In this document: positions 1-8,857 of the stretch, piece after piece
Layout of the letters: each line of letters starts with the position of its first letter
Position numbering within the stretch: position 1 is the first letter of the stretch
Assembly: GCA_025356475.1 (NCBI GenBank)
Contig: JANXSX010000168.1
Span: 20,510 to 84,509, forward strand
DNA from: Isosphaeraceae bacterium
Lineage (GTDB): Bacteria > Planctomycetota > Planctomycetia > Isosphaerales > Isosphaeraceae
Length of the DNA stretch: 64,000 bases
Reading direction: 5' to 3'
The notes under the pieces: model-generated
Seen by the model: the letters and a program-made list of their open reading frames with translations, nothing else
What the model was told of the DNA's origin: nothing
The model's database searches: none
Position numbers and translations under genes: made by a program

Positions 1-51
1 ATAATGCGGATGGATGATCCGCTCGCGCCTTAATGGCGTGGAGAATTGACA

Positions 52-3000
52 ATGACAACGATGCTCGCTCCGAAGACGACTGACCCGACGCACAATCGTG
101 TGCTCGCGCTAGGACGTGATCTTTTTGAGCGAATCGGTCGTGGCCCTTCCCCCTGGCAACGCGCCTGGTGGGACGACCGCCTGATGGCTCTGACCATGGA
201 CGATCCCATGGTCAAGATCCAGCTCTTCCGCTTCATCGACGCACTCCCCGCGTTACGCTCGTCCGACTCGGTCCGCCGCCATCTCGCCGAATACCTCGGT
301 GAGGCAGGGGACCGCGTACCCTGGTGGATGGATCTCGCGGTCAAACTCGCCCCTGAGGGGACGGTTCGCTCGGCTGCTCTCGCACGCGGGGCATTCTTCG
401 GTGCCGAGCATATGGCCAGGCGGTTCATCGCCGGTTCCAATCCTGGCGAGGCACTTGGAACAGTACTGGCGCTTCGGGCGAAAGGACTCGGCTTCACTGC
501 GGATTTGCTCGGCGAGGCTGTGATTAGTGAATCCGAAGCGGAAACCTATCAAGGGATCTGCCTGGACCTCCTCAAGGGACTGGCTCCGACTCTTGCTGAG
601 GTCCCTGAAGTACCTAACCTCGACCTGGGCAATTTCGGCCAGGTGCCCCGGGTCAACCTATCACTCAAGTTGACTTCGTTGACTGCGCATTTTGACCCGA
701 TTCATGCGGAAGCAACGACGGTCCGCGTACTCGATAGGCTGCGACCGATCTTGCGGACAGCCCGCGACCTCGGGGCGTTCGTCAACATCGATATGGAGCA
801 ATACGCGTTCAAGGACCTAACTTACGCGATTTTCCGGCAGGTCATGTCCGAACCAGAATTCCACGACTGGACAGACGTTGGGATCGTCTGCCAGGCCTAT
901 CTAAAAGAAGCTGAGGCGGACCTGCACTCGCTTGCCAAATACAGCCGAGAACGCGGAACCCCGATCACAATCCGGCTGGTGAAGGGAGCGTACTGGGATT
1001 ACGAGGTGATCCACGCTCGGCAGTCGGGGTGGCCGGTACCGGTCTATACCGAGAAGTGGCGGAGCGACGCCAGTTACGAGCGGTGTTCGAAGTACCTGGT
1101 CGAGAATTCCGACTGGCTTCACCCCGCATTCGCCAGCCACAACATTCGAAGCCTGGCCCACGCCATGGCTTACGCCGAGGAGCAGGGGGTTGACCCCCAT
1201 GCCTACGAGGTCCAGGTGCTTCACGGAATGGGCGAGCCAATCGCTCGGGCGGTCGCCGCCATGGGTCGGCGAGTGCGTGTTTATACTCCTTATGGAGCGA
1301 TGTTGCCGGGCATGGCCTATCTGGTCCGCCGACTCCTCGAAAATACCTCCAATGAGTCGTTTCTGAAGGCGAGCTTCAACGATAAGGTCGCGATCGACCA
1401 GCTCTTACGTGACCCCGAGGAGACCGGTATCATGCTCGGCCTGAAACGTAAGCCCGCGCAGACTGAGGCCAAACCGGCCCCGACGCCATTCCGCAACGAA
1501 CCGCTCACCGACTTCACCAGGCCCGAACCTCGCGTGAACATTCGTCTAGCGATCACCCAGGTCCGTAGTCAACTTGGGCGAACGTATCCGTTAATCATCA
1601 ACGGGGTCGAGACGACGACGCAGGCGACTTTGGAATCAATCGACCCAGGCGATCGGTCAATCGTGGTCGGTCGGACCGCTCGCGCAACAGCCGAGCACGC
1701 TTCTTCAGCCGTTCAACACGCTCGCCAAGCTCAGCCCACTTGGGGTTCGACTCCCGCAGTGGAACGAGCCTCGGTGCTTCAGAAGGCCGCCGAGATTCTC
1801 CGCCGCCGCAAGTTTGAGCTCGCCGCCTGGGAGGTGGTCGAGTGCGCCAAGCCTTGGCGCGAAGCTGATGCCGATGTCGCAGAGGCGATCGACTTCTGCG
1901 AGTTCTATGCCCGAGAGATGATCCGGCTCGACGAACCTTCCCACCGCGATGTCCCCGGCGAAACGAACCGGATGGAACATCTCCCCCGTGGAATCGTGGT
2001 CGTCATCCCTCCCTGGAACTTTCCGCTGGCAATCCCTATGGGGATGACGGTCGCCGCACTCGTCGCCGGGAATGCGGTGATCCTCAAGCCGGCGGAACAA
2101 TCGCCCGTCATCGGCTGGCATCTCGTCCAGGTTCTCTACGAGGCTGGTTTGCCTCGCGAGATTCTCAGCTATCTGCCTGGGGTCGGCGAAGAGGTCGGCG
2201 AAGCCTTGGTCGCGAGCCCGGGAGTTGATCTGATTGCTTTCACAGGTTCACGAGCAGTTGGCTTGGAAATCAATCGCCGGGCAGCCGAGCACCAGCCGGG
2301 TCAAGATCACGTCAAGCGTGTGATCGCAGAGATGGGAGGCAAAAACGCCCTGATTATCGATGCCGACGCCGACCTCGACGAAGCCGTTGTCGGCACGATC
2401 CAGAGTGCCTTCAGCTACAGCGGTCAGAAGTGTTCGGCCTGTTCCCGTGTCATCGTGCTTGACGAGGTCTACGACGCCTTCGTCGGCCGACTCGCCGAGG
2501 CCGCACTGGCCATTCAAGTCGGACCGGCAGACGACCCTGAAACGACGGTCGGCCCGGTGATCGATGACGAGGCACGTGACCGAATCGCCCGGTTTGCCAC
2601 CATCGCTAAGGCGGAAGGTCGGGTCATCGCCGAACTGAACGCGGGGCCATTGATCCTCAAGGGCTCGTATATCTCGCCCCTGATCGTCGCCGACGTCAAT
2701 CCGTCGTCCGTGATTGCTCAAGAGGAAGTCTTCGGACCGATCCTTGCCGTGATCCGGGCCAAAGATCTGGATGACGCCCTCGAAATCGCCAACGGAACCG
2801 CCTACGCCCTCACGGGGGGGCTCTACTCCCGCAGCCCCGTCCATATCGACAGAGTGAAGCGCGAACTGCGGGTGGGCAACATCTATATCAATCGCCCGAT
2901 CACCGGGGCTCTGGTTGACCGACAGCCGTTCGGTGGGTTCAAGCTTTCGGGGATTGGCACCAAGGCTGGAGGCAGCGATTACCTTCGTGAGTTCATGCTT

Positions 3001-3057
3001 TCGCGGACAGTCACAGAGAACACGCTTCGGAGAGGGTTCGCCCCGGATTCGGAGTGA
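52..3057 (+). CDS. putA: Bifunctional proline dehydrogenase / L-glutamate gamma-semialdehyde dehydrogenase
   Basis: Oxidises proline to glutamate in two steps: an FAD proline dehydrogenase passes electrons to quinone, and an NAD aldehyde dehydrogenase finishes the conversion. The N-terminal half (about residues 110-440) shows proline dehydrogenase barrel motifs: IDMEQYAFKD, RLVKGAYWDYE, SHNIRSL and YEVQVLHGMG. The C-terminal half (about 510-990) is an aldehyde dehydrogenase with PPWNFPLAIP, FTGSRAVG, the glutamate in AEMGGKNAL and the catalytic cysteine in SGQKCSACSR. About 1000 residues with no ribbon-helix-helix DNA-binding domain, so it fits the short enzyme-only PutA type, not the self-regulating type. 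I chose the ATG at 52 because GGAG lies 8 bases upstream; an in-frame TTG at 46 sits too close to that site. It is the only gene of its pathway here and converges on the next gene. Confidence 0.96.
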   Translation: MTTMLAPKTTDPTHNRVLALGRDLFERIGRGPSPWQRAWWDDRLMALTMDDPMVKIQLFRFIDALPALRSSDSVRRHLAEYLGEAGDRVPWWMDLAVKLAPEGTVRSAALARGAFFGAEHMARRFIAGSNPGEALGTVLALRAKGLGFTADLLGEAVISESEAETYQGICLDLLKGLAPTLAEVPEVPNLDLGNFGQVPRVNLSLKLTSLTAHFDPIHAEATTVRVLDRLRPILRTARDLGAFVNIDMEQYAFKDLTYAIFRQVMSEPEFHDWTDVGIVCQAYLKEAEADLHSLAKYSRERGTPITIRLVKGAYWDYEVIHARQSGWPVPVYTEKWRSDASYERCSKYLVENSDWLHPAFASHNIRSLAHAMAYAEEQGVDPHAYEVQVLHGMGEPIARAVAAMGRRVRVYTPYGAMLPGMAYLVRRLLENTSNESFLKASFNDKVAIDQLLRDPEETGIMLGLKRKPAQTEAKPAPTPFRNEPLTDFTRPEPRVNIRLAITQVRSQLGRTYPLIINGVETTTQATLESIDPGDRSIVVGRTARATAEHASSAVQHARQAQPTWGSTPAVERASVLQKAAEILRRRKFELAAWEVVECAKPWREADADVAEAIDFCEFYAREMIRLDEPSHRDVPGETNRMEHLPRGIVVVIPPWNFPLAIPMGMTVAALVAGNAVILKPAEQSPVIGWHLVQVLYEAGLPREILSYLPGVGEEVGEALVASPGVDLIAFTGSRAVGLEINRRAAEHQPGQDHVKRVIAEMGGKNALIIDADADLDEAVVGTIQSAFSYSGQKCSACSRVIVLDEVYDAFVGRLAEAALAIQVGPADDPETTVGPVIDDEARDRIARFATIAKAEGRVIAELNAGPLILKGSYISPLIVADVNPSSVIAQEEVFGPILAVIRAKDLDDALEIANGTAYALTGGLYSRSPVHIDRVKRELRVGNIYINRPITGALVDRQPFGGFKLSGIGTKAGGSDYLREFMLSRTVTENTLRRGFAPDSE

Positions 3058-3066
3058 ACCTGGCGA

Positions 3067-3567
3067 TTAACCAGCTCTACGCTCGGAGCCTTTGCGTCGG
3101 CGCGGAGTGATGAATTCCGCAAACCGGGCGCTCTGGTGGGGTTCAACGCGTTCGTAATCCCCAAATTGCATCCTCAGCGACTCGTAGCGTGTGTTCGCTT
3201 CAAAAACGATGGATTCACAGTCCGCGAGGCTGGCGTCAACCATCGTCGTTAATCCGTAGATCGAGCCGAAGGGCGGCAGTGCGCCGGGCTCGCAGTCTAG
3301 GAATACAGCGGCAACTTCTTGCTCTGTCGCAATCCGCGTCAAGGCGGGAGGGTTCAAGACTGCGCCTAGCCTGGCAAGGTCCACGCAATGTGTCGCAGGT
3401 AAAACGCACAACACATACGACTGGCCAGCGCTGATGAGCACCGCTTTAGCGACCCCACGCCCCGGTACGTGGACCGATCGTGCCAACCGAGTCGCCGACG
3501 ATGTTGGCGAGTGGAGCAGGATCTCAAAGGGGAACTGACGTTTCGCGAGATAATCTTGGATGGGCAT
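3067..3567 (-). CDS. YbaK/prolyl-tRNA-editing domain protein
   Basis: A single-domain protein of the YbaK/ProX family. Members hydrolyse wrongly charged aminoacyl-tRNAs (for example Cys- or Ala-tRNAPro) in the cytoplasm. The sequence shows the family's lysine-containing strand (VAKAVLI), the GALPPFGSIYGL motif in the middle, and the following strand and helix that end the fold. At 166 residues it has the usual length of free-standing editing proteins. The ATG at 3567 has a strong GAGGAG ribosome site 8 bases upstream; a longer TTG start at 3591 would place that site inside the gene, so I reject it. The last 15 or so residues are Arg/Lys-rich, which may help tRNA binding (inference). It converges on putA with 9 bases between the stops. 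The exact tRNA substrate cannot be told from sequence. Confidence 0.85.
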   Translation of the reverse strand: MPIQDYLAKRQFPFEILLHSPTSSATRLARSVHVPGRGVAKAVLISAGQSYVLCVLPATHCVDLARLGAVLNPPALTRIATEQEVAAVFLDCEPGALPPFGSIYGLTTMVDASLADCESIVFEANTRYESLRMQFGDYERVEPHQSARFAEFITPRRRKGSERRAG

Positions 3568-3686
3568 CGGGGCGTCTCCTCTTCCAGACAAGGTCTTTCC
3601 ATCACACTATATAACATTTAGGCGGTCTAGGTAATTTGTGATGCCGATTTTATTCAAAGGTTTATCAACGTTGCAGGACCCTTCCA

Positions 3687-3715
3687 TTGAGTTTCAATTG
3701 CGAAAAACCTATCAT
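3687..3715 (+). promoter_or_regulatory. Sigma-70-like promoter candidate for rnpB
   Basis: A TTGAGT -35 box and a TATCAT -10 box are separated by exactly 17 bases. The expected transcription start falls about 7-12 bases downstream, which agrees with the 5' end of the RNase P RNA deduced from its P1 helix. Boxes and spacing are seen; activity is inferred. Confidence 0.55.
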
Positions 3716-3726
3716 CATTGTGGGTG

Positions 3727-4171
3727 CATGATGGGCTGGATGGCCGCCGAAGTTTGGTGACATGTTTTGGAAGCAAAACTTGTGCCGGGTCTCGGAGGAA
3801 AGTCCGGACTCCATAGGGAACGGTGGTGGGTAACGCCCACCGCGCGAGCGATCGCGTAGGGAAAGTGCCACAGAAAATAAACCGCCGGTCGGGACGTAAG
3901 TCACGACGGGTAAGGGTGAAACGGCGAGGTAAGAGCTCACCGCAGGCTGGGTGACCAGACTGGCAAGGTAAACCCCACCGGGAGCAAGACCAAATAGGGG
4001 AGCAGTGGCTGGACGAGCTTTGGCTCGGGTCAGCCCGCGGGTCTTCCCGACTCGCCATCGACTCCCGGGTAGGTCGCTTGAGGCGTCGGGTAACTGGCGT
4101 CCCAGAGAAATGGCCATTACAAGGATTCGTTAAAGAATCCTTGACGGAATCCGGCTTACAGGCCCATCATG
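3727..4171 (+). ncRNA. rnpB: RNase P RNA, bacterial type A
   Basis: The catalytic RNA of ribonuclease P, which trims the 5' leader from tRNA precursors. Diagnostic conserved blocks are present in the right order: GAGGAAAGTCCGGACTCC (CR I) near 3797, ACAGAA followed by AAACCGCC near 3870, AGGGTGAAACGGCGAGGTAAGAGCTCACCG in the middle (CR II/III region near 3912), AGAGAAATGGCC near 4105, and GAATCCGGCTTACAGG (CR V) near 4147. The two ends pair perfectly over 10 bases (3727-3736 with 4162-4171), which is helix P1 and sets the boundaries to within a few bases. The length of about 445 nt is in the long range for type A RNAs. No strong U-tract terminator is visible after it. Confidence 0.97.
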
Positions 4172-4286
4172 CCATCCCATCCTATTCCGCCCCTACCAGC
4201 TTCGTTCCTCTCTGCGAATAATTCGAGCAATGCTCTTGCAATGTCTCTGCAAGCGAAATACGATGCATGCATGAGAGTGAGGATTC

Positions 4287-4595
4287 ATGGCTATACCGCA
4301 GGATGAAAAGGAGCAATGGGTCATGGGTGACATCGTCATAGTCCATGGCGCAATTGTGGACTCTTGGCTGGAGCTGCGTGGGCCGGCAGGCCGGGGACCA
4401 CGGGTTGTGCTCCAGCTTACGACTCGCGAGCGCCCCAAGGACCTGCTCATTATTGAGGCCGAACCTTCGTTGGTTGAAGGGGGATGGCTTCAGGATCTCG
4501 GAGAGAATCTCTGCCACGGGAGCCCGGTGGCTGCGACTGGACACGTGCTTCACTCGGGGATGATCCAGGCAACCGCTTTGCAGTTCGCGCGTTAG
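4287..4595 (+). CDS. Small protein of unknown function, possible OB-like beta fold
   Basis: I do not recognise this gene. It would encode 102 residues starting at an ATG with GTGAGGA 5 bases upstream. The protein alternates short hydrophobic strands and glycine/charged turns (GDIVIVHGAIVDSW, PRVVLQL, DLLIIEA, GSPVAATGHV), a pattern that would suit a small five-stranded beta barrel; that is inference only. No signal peptide, membrane segment or metal motif is seen. It stands between rnpB and the sdh operon, with more than 200 bases of spacer to the latter, so it is probably transcribed alone. The reading frame is open on the other strand as well, so it could be spurious. Confidence 0.42.
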   Translation: MAIPQDEKEQWVMGDIVIVHGAIVDSWLELRGPAGRGPRVVLQLTTRERPKDLLIIEAEPSLVEGGWLQDLGENLCHGSPVAATGHVLHSGMIQATALQFAR

Positions 4596-4648
4596 GCGAT
4601 CAATGAGACAATCGCCTTCGCTCGCTTGTGATTTAGAGGACTGGTTGC

Positions 4649-4678
4649 TTGACCCTTCTGGGCTAGCCGACTTACAAT
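4649..4678 (+). promoter_or_regulatory. Sigma-70-like promoter candidate for sdhCDAB
   Basis: TTGACC (5 of 6 consensus positions) and TACAAT (5 of 6) lie 18 bases apart, about 125 bases upstream of sdhC. The leader that follows holds an imperfect hairpin (GATCGAAGA against TCTTCGCGATC, about 4698-4725). Boxes are seen; function is inferred. Confidence 0.5.
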
Positions 4679-4801
4679 CCCAATAGAGGTTTCCGGCGAT
4701 CGAAGAACCTACGTATCTTCGCGATCACCGGGTGTTTGGCTGATGCCGACCGGCTCGTGAGGATGTCCGCCTGACCGCCGTCCTCCGGGAAATTGGGGTT
4801 C

Positions 4802-5323
4802 ATGTCCACATCGACTTCTCGCCCTCCGCAGGTTTACCGCCGCGGCACTTGGGCTCGAATCACCGAAGGCTTACGCTACGGTGGTGGGATCGGCCAATGG
4901 TCATGGCTGCTCCACCGGGTCACAGGACTCGGAATTCTGGTGTTCTTGATAATCCACATCATCGACACCTTCTTGGTGGTGGCTTACCCCGAGCTTTACG
5001 ACCACACCGTTGCCATCTATGGTGGCAGCATCACTGGGCTCCCGACTTCGTGGAGCATGAACGGCTATTATTGGCCATTACGGTGGGCATTCCGGATCGG
5101 TGAGCTCGGGCTTATCGCGTGCGTGCTGTTCCACTCGCTCAATGGCGTCCGGGTGGTGATGGTCGATTTCTGGCCGCGTGCTTCGCTCCACCAGAGAGTG
5201 ATGTTTAACTGGGTTCTCGGTATTTTTGTTGCGATCATGATCCCGGTCAGCATCTGGGTTCTGCTCCCCTTGCGACACGCTCCTGAAATGCATTCCAGGG
5301 TTATTACATCGGCCAGCATGTAA
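4802..5323 (+). CDS. sdhC: Succinate dehydrogenase cytochrome b subunit
   Basis: First membrane anchor subunit of respiratory complex II; with SdhD it holds the haem and quinone site that takes electrons from SdhB. The protein has 173 residues and three hydrophobic helices, starting at about residues 35, 95 and 135. The first contains the histidine-bearing stretch LHRVTGLGILVF, and the second has the FHSLNGVR motif typical of SdhC, whose His is the likely haem ligand. An ATG at 4802 is preferred over a TTG three codons upstream. It is the first gene of a four-gene operon in the order C-D-A-B, 53 bases ahead of sdhD. Confidence 0.92.
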   Translation: MSTSTSRPPQVYRRGTWARITEGLRYGGGIGQWSWLLHRVTGLGILVFLIIHIIDTFLVVAYPELYDHTVAIYGGSITGLPTSWSMNGYYWPLRWAFRIGELGLIACVLFHSLNGVRVVMVDFWPRASLHQRVMFNWVLGIFVAIMIPVSIWVLLPLRHAPEMHSRVITSASM

Positions 5324-5376
5324 ATTCCCAGGTCTGGGATCGCTCGAATCTTACTCGACTTTGACGAGGAACGACC

Positions 5377-5841
5377 GTGGCTTACTCGGGGATCGGTCGG
5401 AAAGTGAGGCCCAACGGGGGCTTTGAACTGGCGTGGTGGTTTTTCATGCGGATCAGTGGGCTGATGCTCGTGTTCCTGGCATTGGGACACCTGACAATCA
5501 CTCACTTGATCAATAGCGTCGAGAACATCAACTATGCATTCGTCGCCAGTCGTTGGGCCGACCCACAATCGGGTTGGATCTGGCGATTGTGGGACCTGAC
5601 GATGATCAACCTGGCCGTCCTGCACGGCTTCAACGGACTTCGCCAGATCCTTTGGGAACAAATCCTCTCGCCCAGCAAGCGAGTGATTGCTTCCACGATC
5701 ATCTGGGGTTTGGCCGCAGTCCTGATCATTGGCGGAAGCTACTCGATCCTGCTCTTCCAAGAGAATCGTGAATATATCCAGAAGTGGAAGGCAGAGCGAG
5801 AAGCCGCTCGGTTCGCCCAGTCCGCTCGGCATATTCAGTGA
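5377..5841 (+). CDS. sdhD: Succinate dehydrogenase membrane anchor subunit
   Basis: Second membrane anchor of complex II. It has 154 residues with three membrane helices (about residues 20-45, 63-85 and 105-125). Helix 1 carries FFMRISGLMLVFLALGHL and helix 2 has LAVLHGFNGLRQI; the histidines in these positions are the usual haem b and quinone-site residues of the family. The short basic/acidic C-terminal tail (KWKAEREAARF) would lie at the cytoplasmic face. The start is GTG with an AGGA site 6 bases upstream. A perfect hairpin follows the gene before sdhA, so the membrane and soluble subunits may be expressed at different levels. Confidence 0.9.
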   Translation: MAYSGIGRKVRPNGGFELAWWFFMRISGLMLVFLALGHLTITHLINSVENINYAFVASRWADPQSGWIWRLWDLTMINLAVLHGFNGLRQILWEQILSPSKRVIASTIIWGLAAVLIIGGSYSILLFQENREYIQKWKAEREAARFAQSARHIQ

Positions 5842-5876
5842 TGGATTGATGTCTGGAAATCGACCGCGTTTTGATC

Positions 5877-5924
5877 GGGTGTACTCGCGAGCTGATGATT
5901 TGTTTCGAGGCAGTGAGTACACCC
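5877..5924 (+). promoter_or_regulatory. Intercistronic hairpin between sdhD and sdhA
   Basis: GGGTGTACTC and GAGTACACCC form a perfect 10-bp inverted repeat around a 28-base loop, followed by ATTTTC. It may act as an attenuator, a partial terminator, or an RNA-processing and stability element between the anchor and catalytic subunits. The repeat is seen; the role is inferred. The symmetric half-sites could also be an operator. Confidence 0.5.
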
Positions 5925-5988
5925 ATTTTCTGATGTTGGCCCGGCCTTCCGCCCGAAGACGGGACGCGTCTGCGTCGCGAAGGGTACT

Positions 5989-7806
5989 ATGAACTATCAT
6001 CGGTTCGACAGCATCATTGTCGGAGCAGGTGGCGCGGGCTTGATGGCCGCGCTCGAGTCGAGCAAGAGCGTCGGCACCGCCGTGGTGAGTAAGCTCTACC
6101 CCACTCGGTCACACACAGGCGCAGCTCAAGGCGGGATCGCCGCCGCCCTCTCAAATCTGGAAGAGGACTCTTGGGAAAATCACGCCTACGACACGATCAA
6201 GGGGGGAGACTTCCTGGTCGACCAGACGGCGGCGGAGATCCTCTGTCGCGAAGCGATCGACGCGATCTACGACCTTGAACACATGGGGCTCCCTTTTGAC
6301 CGCACAGCCGACGGACGGATTAGCCAGCGACGATTTGGGGGCCACACCAAACCGAGTCCAGATGGGAGCGGGAAGCGGGTTCCAGTGATGCGGGCCTGTC
6401 ACGCCGCCGACCGCACCGGGCACATGATTCTCCAGACGCTCTACCAGCAGTGTATCAAGCAGGGCGTCACCTTTTTCGATGAGTTCCACATGCTGGACCT
6501 CATCATGGAAGATGGGGAATGCCACGGAATCGTTGCGATCGAAATCGCGACTGGAGAGCTTCATACCTTCCATGCCAAGAGCGTCTTGCTCTCCACCGGC
6601 GGGTTCGGGCGGATCTTCAAGGTCTCATCGAACGCCTATGCCTTGACTGGCGACGGGCCGGCAATCGCCTGGCGTCACGGGGTCCCCTTGGAGGATATGG
6701 AATTCTTCCAGTTTCACCCGACCGGCATCTATCGGCTGGGGATCTTACTCTCCGAAGCCTGCCGAGGTGACGGTGGGATCATGTTCAATGGCAAGGGCGA
6801 GCGGTTCATGGAAACCTACGCCCCCAACATGAAAGATCTGGCGAGCCGCGACGTCTGCTCACGCGCAATCTATCAAGAGGTCCGAGCGGGGCGCGGGGTC
6901 GGCGGTAAGGATTACGTCTATCTCGACATTCGAGCGGAAACCATCAATAAGTATGGCACCAGCCCCACGGGCGGGACGGTCGATAGCCACTGGGTCGAGC
7001 ATCGGTTGCCGGACATCATCGACTTCGCCAGGACTTACCTCGGCGTTGACCCGATCAAAGAGCCAATGCCGATCCAGCCCACAGCCCACTACGCCATGGG
7101 GGGGGTGCCTACCAACATCGATACCGAGGTCATTCGCGATCCCAGCGGTACGGTCGTTCCGGGCCTCTACTCGGCGGGCGAAAGCGCGTGCGTCAGTGTC
7201 CACGGTGCGAATCGACTCGGGACCAATAGCCTGGTCGATCTGGTCGTCTTCGGCAAGCGAGCCGGTCGGGCGATGGCCGAGCACGCCAGGCAGACCAAGT
7301 TCTCCACCAAGCCGATCGATCCGGAAGCGCCCACGAAACAGCTCATCGAAGGGGTTTTGGCCAGACCTCGAACCGAGCCTTGGGTCAAGATCCGGGACGA
7401 GATGCAACGCACGATGATGGATAACTGCGGTGTCTATCGAACTGGCGAAACCCTGACAACCGCCAAGAACGACATCGCTCAACTCCAGTCGCGTTACAAA
7501 AGCACCGGCGTTCAGGATAAGGGATCTGTCTTCAATACTGGTCTGCTCGAAGTCCTCGAACTCGGTTGCCTGCTGGATCTTGCTGAGGCCACGGTCGCCA
7601 GCGCCCTCGCTCGCAAGGAGTCTCGTGGAGCTCACTCGCGTGAGGATTTCCCGGATCGCGATGACACCAACTTCTTCGGGCACACCCTGGTCTACCGCGT
7701 GGGCGAGGGTGAAACGAGCATCGCTTACAAAGATGTGGACGTGATCACGCTTGAGAAAGATGGACAGGTCACGACCAAATATCCGCTCGAGATTCGCAAG
7801 TACTAA
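5989..7806 (+). CDS. sdhA: Succinate dehydrogenase flavoprotein subunit
   Basis: Catalytic subunit of complex II; oxidises succinate to fumarate and passes electrons to SdhB. The 605 residues begin with a Rossmann FAD motif ([11 protein letters not shown], residues 11-21), followed by the covalent FAD histidine in SHTGAAQGG (His42). Active-site segments [17 protein letters not shown] and the C-terminal substrate-closing region [10 protein letters not shown] and [11 protein letters not shown] are all present. Length and motif order match the family. A GAAGGG site lies a few bases before the ATG. The gene follows sdhD after 147 bases that hold a hairpin, and sdhB follows 59 bases later. No missing residue was noticed. 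Confidence 0.97.
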   Translation: MNYHRFDSIIVGAGGAGLMAALESSKSVGTAVVSKLYPTRSHTGAAQGGIAAALSNLEEDSWENHAYDTIKGGDFLVDQTAAEILCREAIDAIYDLEHMGLPFDRTADGRISQRRFGGHTKPSPDGSGKRVPVMRACHAADRTGHMILQTLYQQCIKQGVTFFDEFHMLDLIMEDGECHGIVAIEIATGELHTFHAKSVLLSTGGFGRIFKVSSNAYALTGDGPAIAWRHGVPLEDMEFFQFHPTGIYRLGILLSEACRGDGGIMFNGKGERFMETYAPNMKDLASRDVCSRAIYQEVRAGRGVGGKDYVYLDIRAETINKYGTSPTGGTVDSHWVEHRLPDIIDFARTYLGVDPIKEPMPIQPTAHYAMGGVPTNIDTEVIRDPSGTVVPGLYSAGESACVSVHGANRLGTNSLVDLVVFGKRAGRAMAEHARQTKFSTKPIDPEAPTKQLIEGVLARPRTEPWVKIRDEMQRTMMDNCGVYRTGETLTTAKNDIAQLQSRYKSTGVQDKGSVFNTGLLEVLELGCLLDLAEATVASALARKESRGAHSREDFPDRDDTNFFGHTLVYRVGEGETSIAYKDVDVITLEKDGQVTTKYPLEIRKY

Positions 7807-7865
7807 CGAGAACTGCGACGCTTAATTCACCGCCCACACTCTAGAGCTCAGGATCGGACCCGATC

Positions 7866-8633
7866 ATGTCCACTGCCGCGCTCGCCTCTGATATGCGGAC
7901 CCTGAAGGTCAAGATCAAGCGTTATAACCCCGAACTGGATGAGGCTCCGCACTGGGAAGAATACACCACTGAAGCCGACCCGCTCGACCGTGTTCTCGAC
8001 GTGATCCAGAAGGTCAAGTGGTATCAGGACGAGACGCTGGCACTGCGTCGGTCGTGTGCGCACGGCGTCTGCGGATCGGATGCCATGCGCATTAATGGTG
8101 TCAATGCCTTGGCCTGTAAAATCTTGGTCAGAAACGTCAAGGGAGACACCTTGACTTTGGAGCCGATCCTCGGCCTTCCAGTGATCAAAGACTTGATCGT
8201 CGATATGAAGCCGTTCTTTGATCACTACAAGAGCGTGATGCCGTTCTTGATTAACGACGAGCCGGCACCGACGACCGAACGCCTCCAGTCTCCAGCCGAT
8301 CGTGCGCGGTTCGACGAAACGACCAAGTGCATTCTCTGCGCTTGCTGCACGACGGCCTGCCCACCGTTCTGGAGCGACAACAAGTACGTCGGTCCCGCCG
8401 CAATCGTCAACGCCCACCGATTCATCTTCGATAGTCGCGACCGAGGCGCTCAGGAACGGCTCGACATTCTCAACGATGCCGAAGGCGTCTGGCGCTGTCG
8501 AACCGTCTTCAACTGCACAAGTGCTTGCCCACGCGACATCAAGGTCACTCAGGCCATCAGCGAAGTGAAGCGAGCCCTGTTGGGCGGATCGATCGAGATG
8601 GATCGCGACCCGCTCCAAATCATCGAAGCCTGA
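7866..8633 (+). CDS. sdhB: Succinate dehydrogenase iron-sulfur subunit
   Basis: Carries three Fe-S clusters that relay electrons from SdhA to quinone. The N-terminal [2Fe-2S] site reads SCAHGVCGSDAM with LAC downstream; the third ligand is Asp, as in several bacterial SdhB proteins. The C-terminal ferredoxin-like domain has CILCACCTTACP and CTSACPRDI for the [4Fe-4S] and [3Fe-4S] clusters. The protein has 255 residues, the usual length. An internal Met at residue 11 (MRTLKVKIKRY) is an alternative start that fits the domain boundary equally well. It is the last gene of the operon and is followed by a long hairpin. Confidence 0.96.
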   Translation: MSTAALASDMRTLKVKIKRYNPELDEAPHWEEYTTEADPLDRVLDVIQKVKWYQDETLALRRSCAHGVCGSDAMRINGVNALACKILVRNVKGDTLTLEPILGLPVIKDLIVDMKPFFDHYKSVMPFLINDEPAPTTERLQSPADRARFDETTKCILCACCTTACPPFWSDNKYVGPAAIVNAHRFIFDSRDRGAQERLDILNDAEGVWRCRTVFNCTSACPRDIKVTQAISEVKRALLGGSIEMDRDPLQIIEA

Positions 8634-8655
8634 GATCGCTCCAACTTAAAGCCAG

Positions 8656-8704
8656 CAATCGCCCCCAGGACTTGCTCACCACGAGCAATTCTTGGTGGCG
8701 ATTG
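8656..8704 (+). terminator. Long hairpin at the end of the sdh operon
   Basis: A 49-base near-perfect hairpin: outer stem CAATCGCC/GGCGATTG (8 bp), middle stem CCAGGA/TCTTGG (6 bp with one G-T), inner stem TTGCTC/GAGCAA (6 bp), loop ACCAC, with single C-T mismatches between the stems. It has no U-tract, so it may act as a 3' end stabiliser or a factor-assisted terminator. Its place 22 bases after the sdhB stop supports an operon-end role. Confidence 0.6.
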
Positions 8705-8742
8705 ATCGTTTCCGAGATACGGCTGAGAATCGGATCGCGAGG

Positions 8743-8772
8743 TTGTAGGTCAGGCGGCGGTTCTGCTACGAT
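8743..8772 (+). promoter_or_regulatory. Weak promoter candidate for the PBP4-type gene
   Basis: TTGTAG and TACGAT lie 18 bases apart, about 85 bases upstream of the start codon. A similar TTGTA/TACGAT pair lies in front of the cytochrome oxidase operon. Weak match to consensus; function is a guess. Confidence 0.25.
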
Positions 8773-8857
8773 CCGGCTTCATTCTGGTTGGCCACTCGGA
8801 AAAAGGCCATCCTCATCACCAGCGAGAGCCATGACGGCTCGTGGTCGGGAGGCAAGT

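Noticed and set aside
6..22. GCGGAT/ATCCGC hairpin just before putA
   Set aside because: Only 6 bp, at the window edge, with no context upstream to judge whether it is a terminator or an operator.
5068..6000. A 310-residue open frame on the minus strand opposite sdhC/sdhD
   Set aside because: It is antisense to two well-supported membrane subunits, has no family features, and follows from the codon bias of the plus-strand genes.
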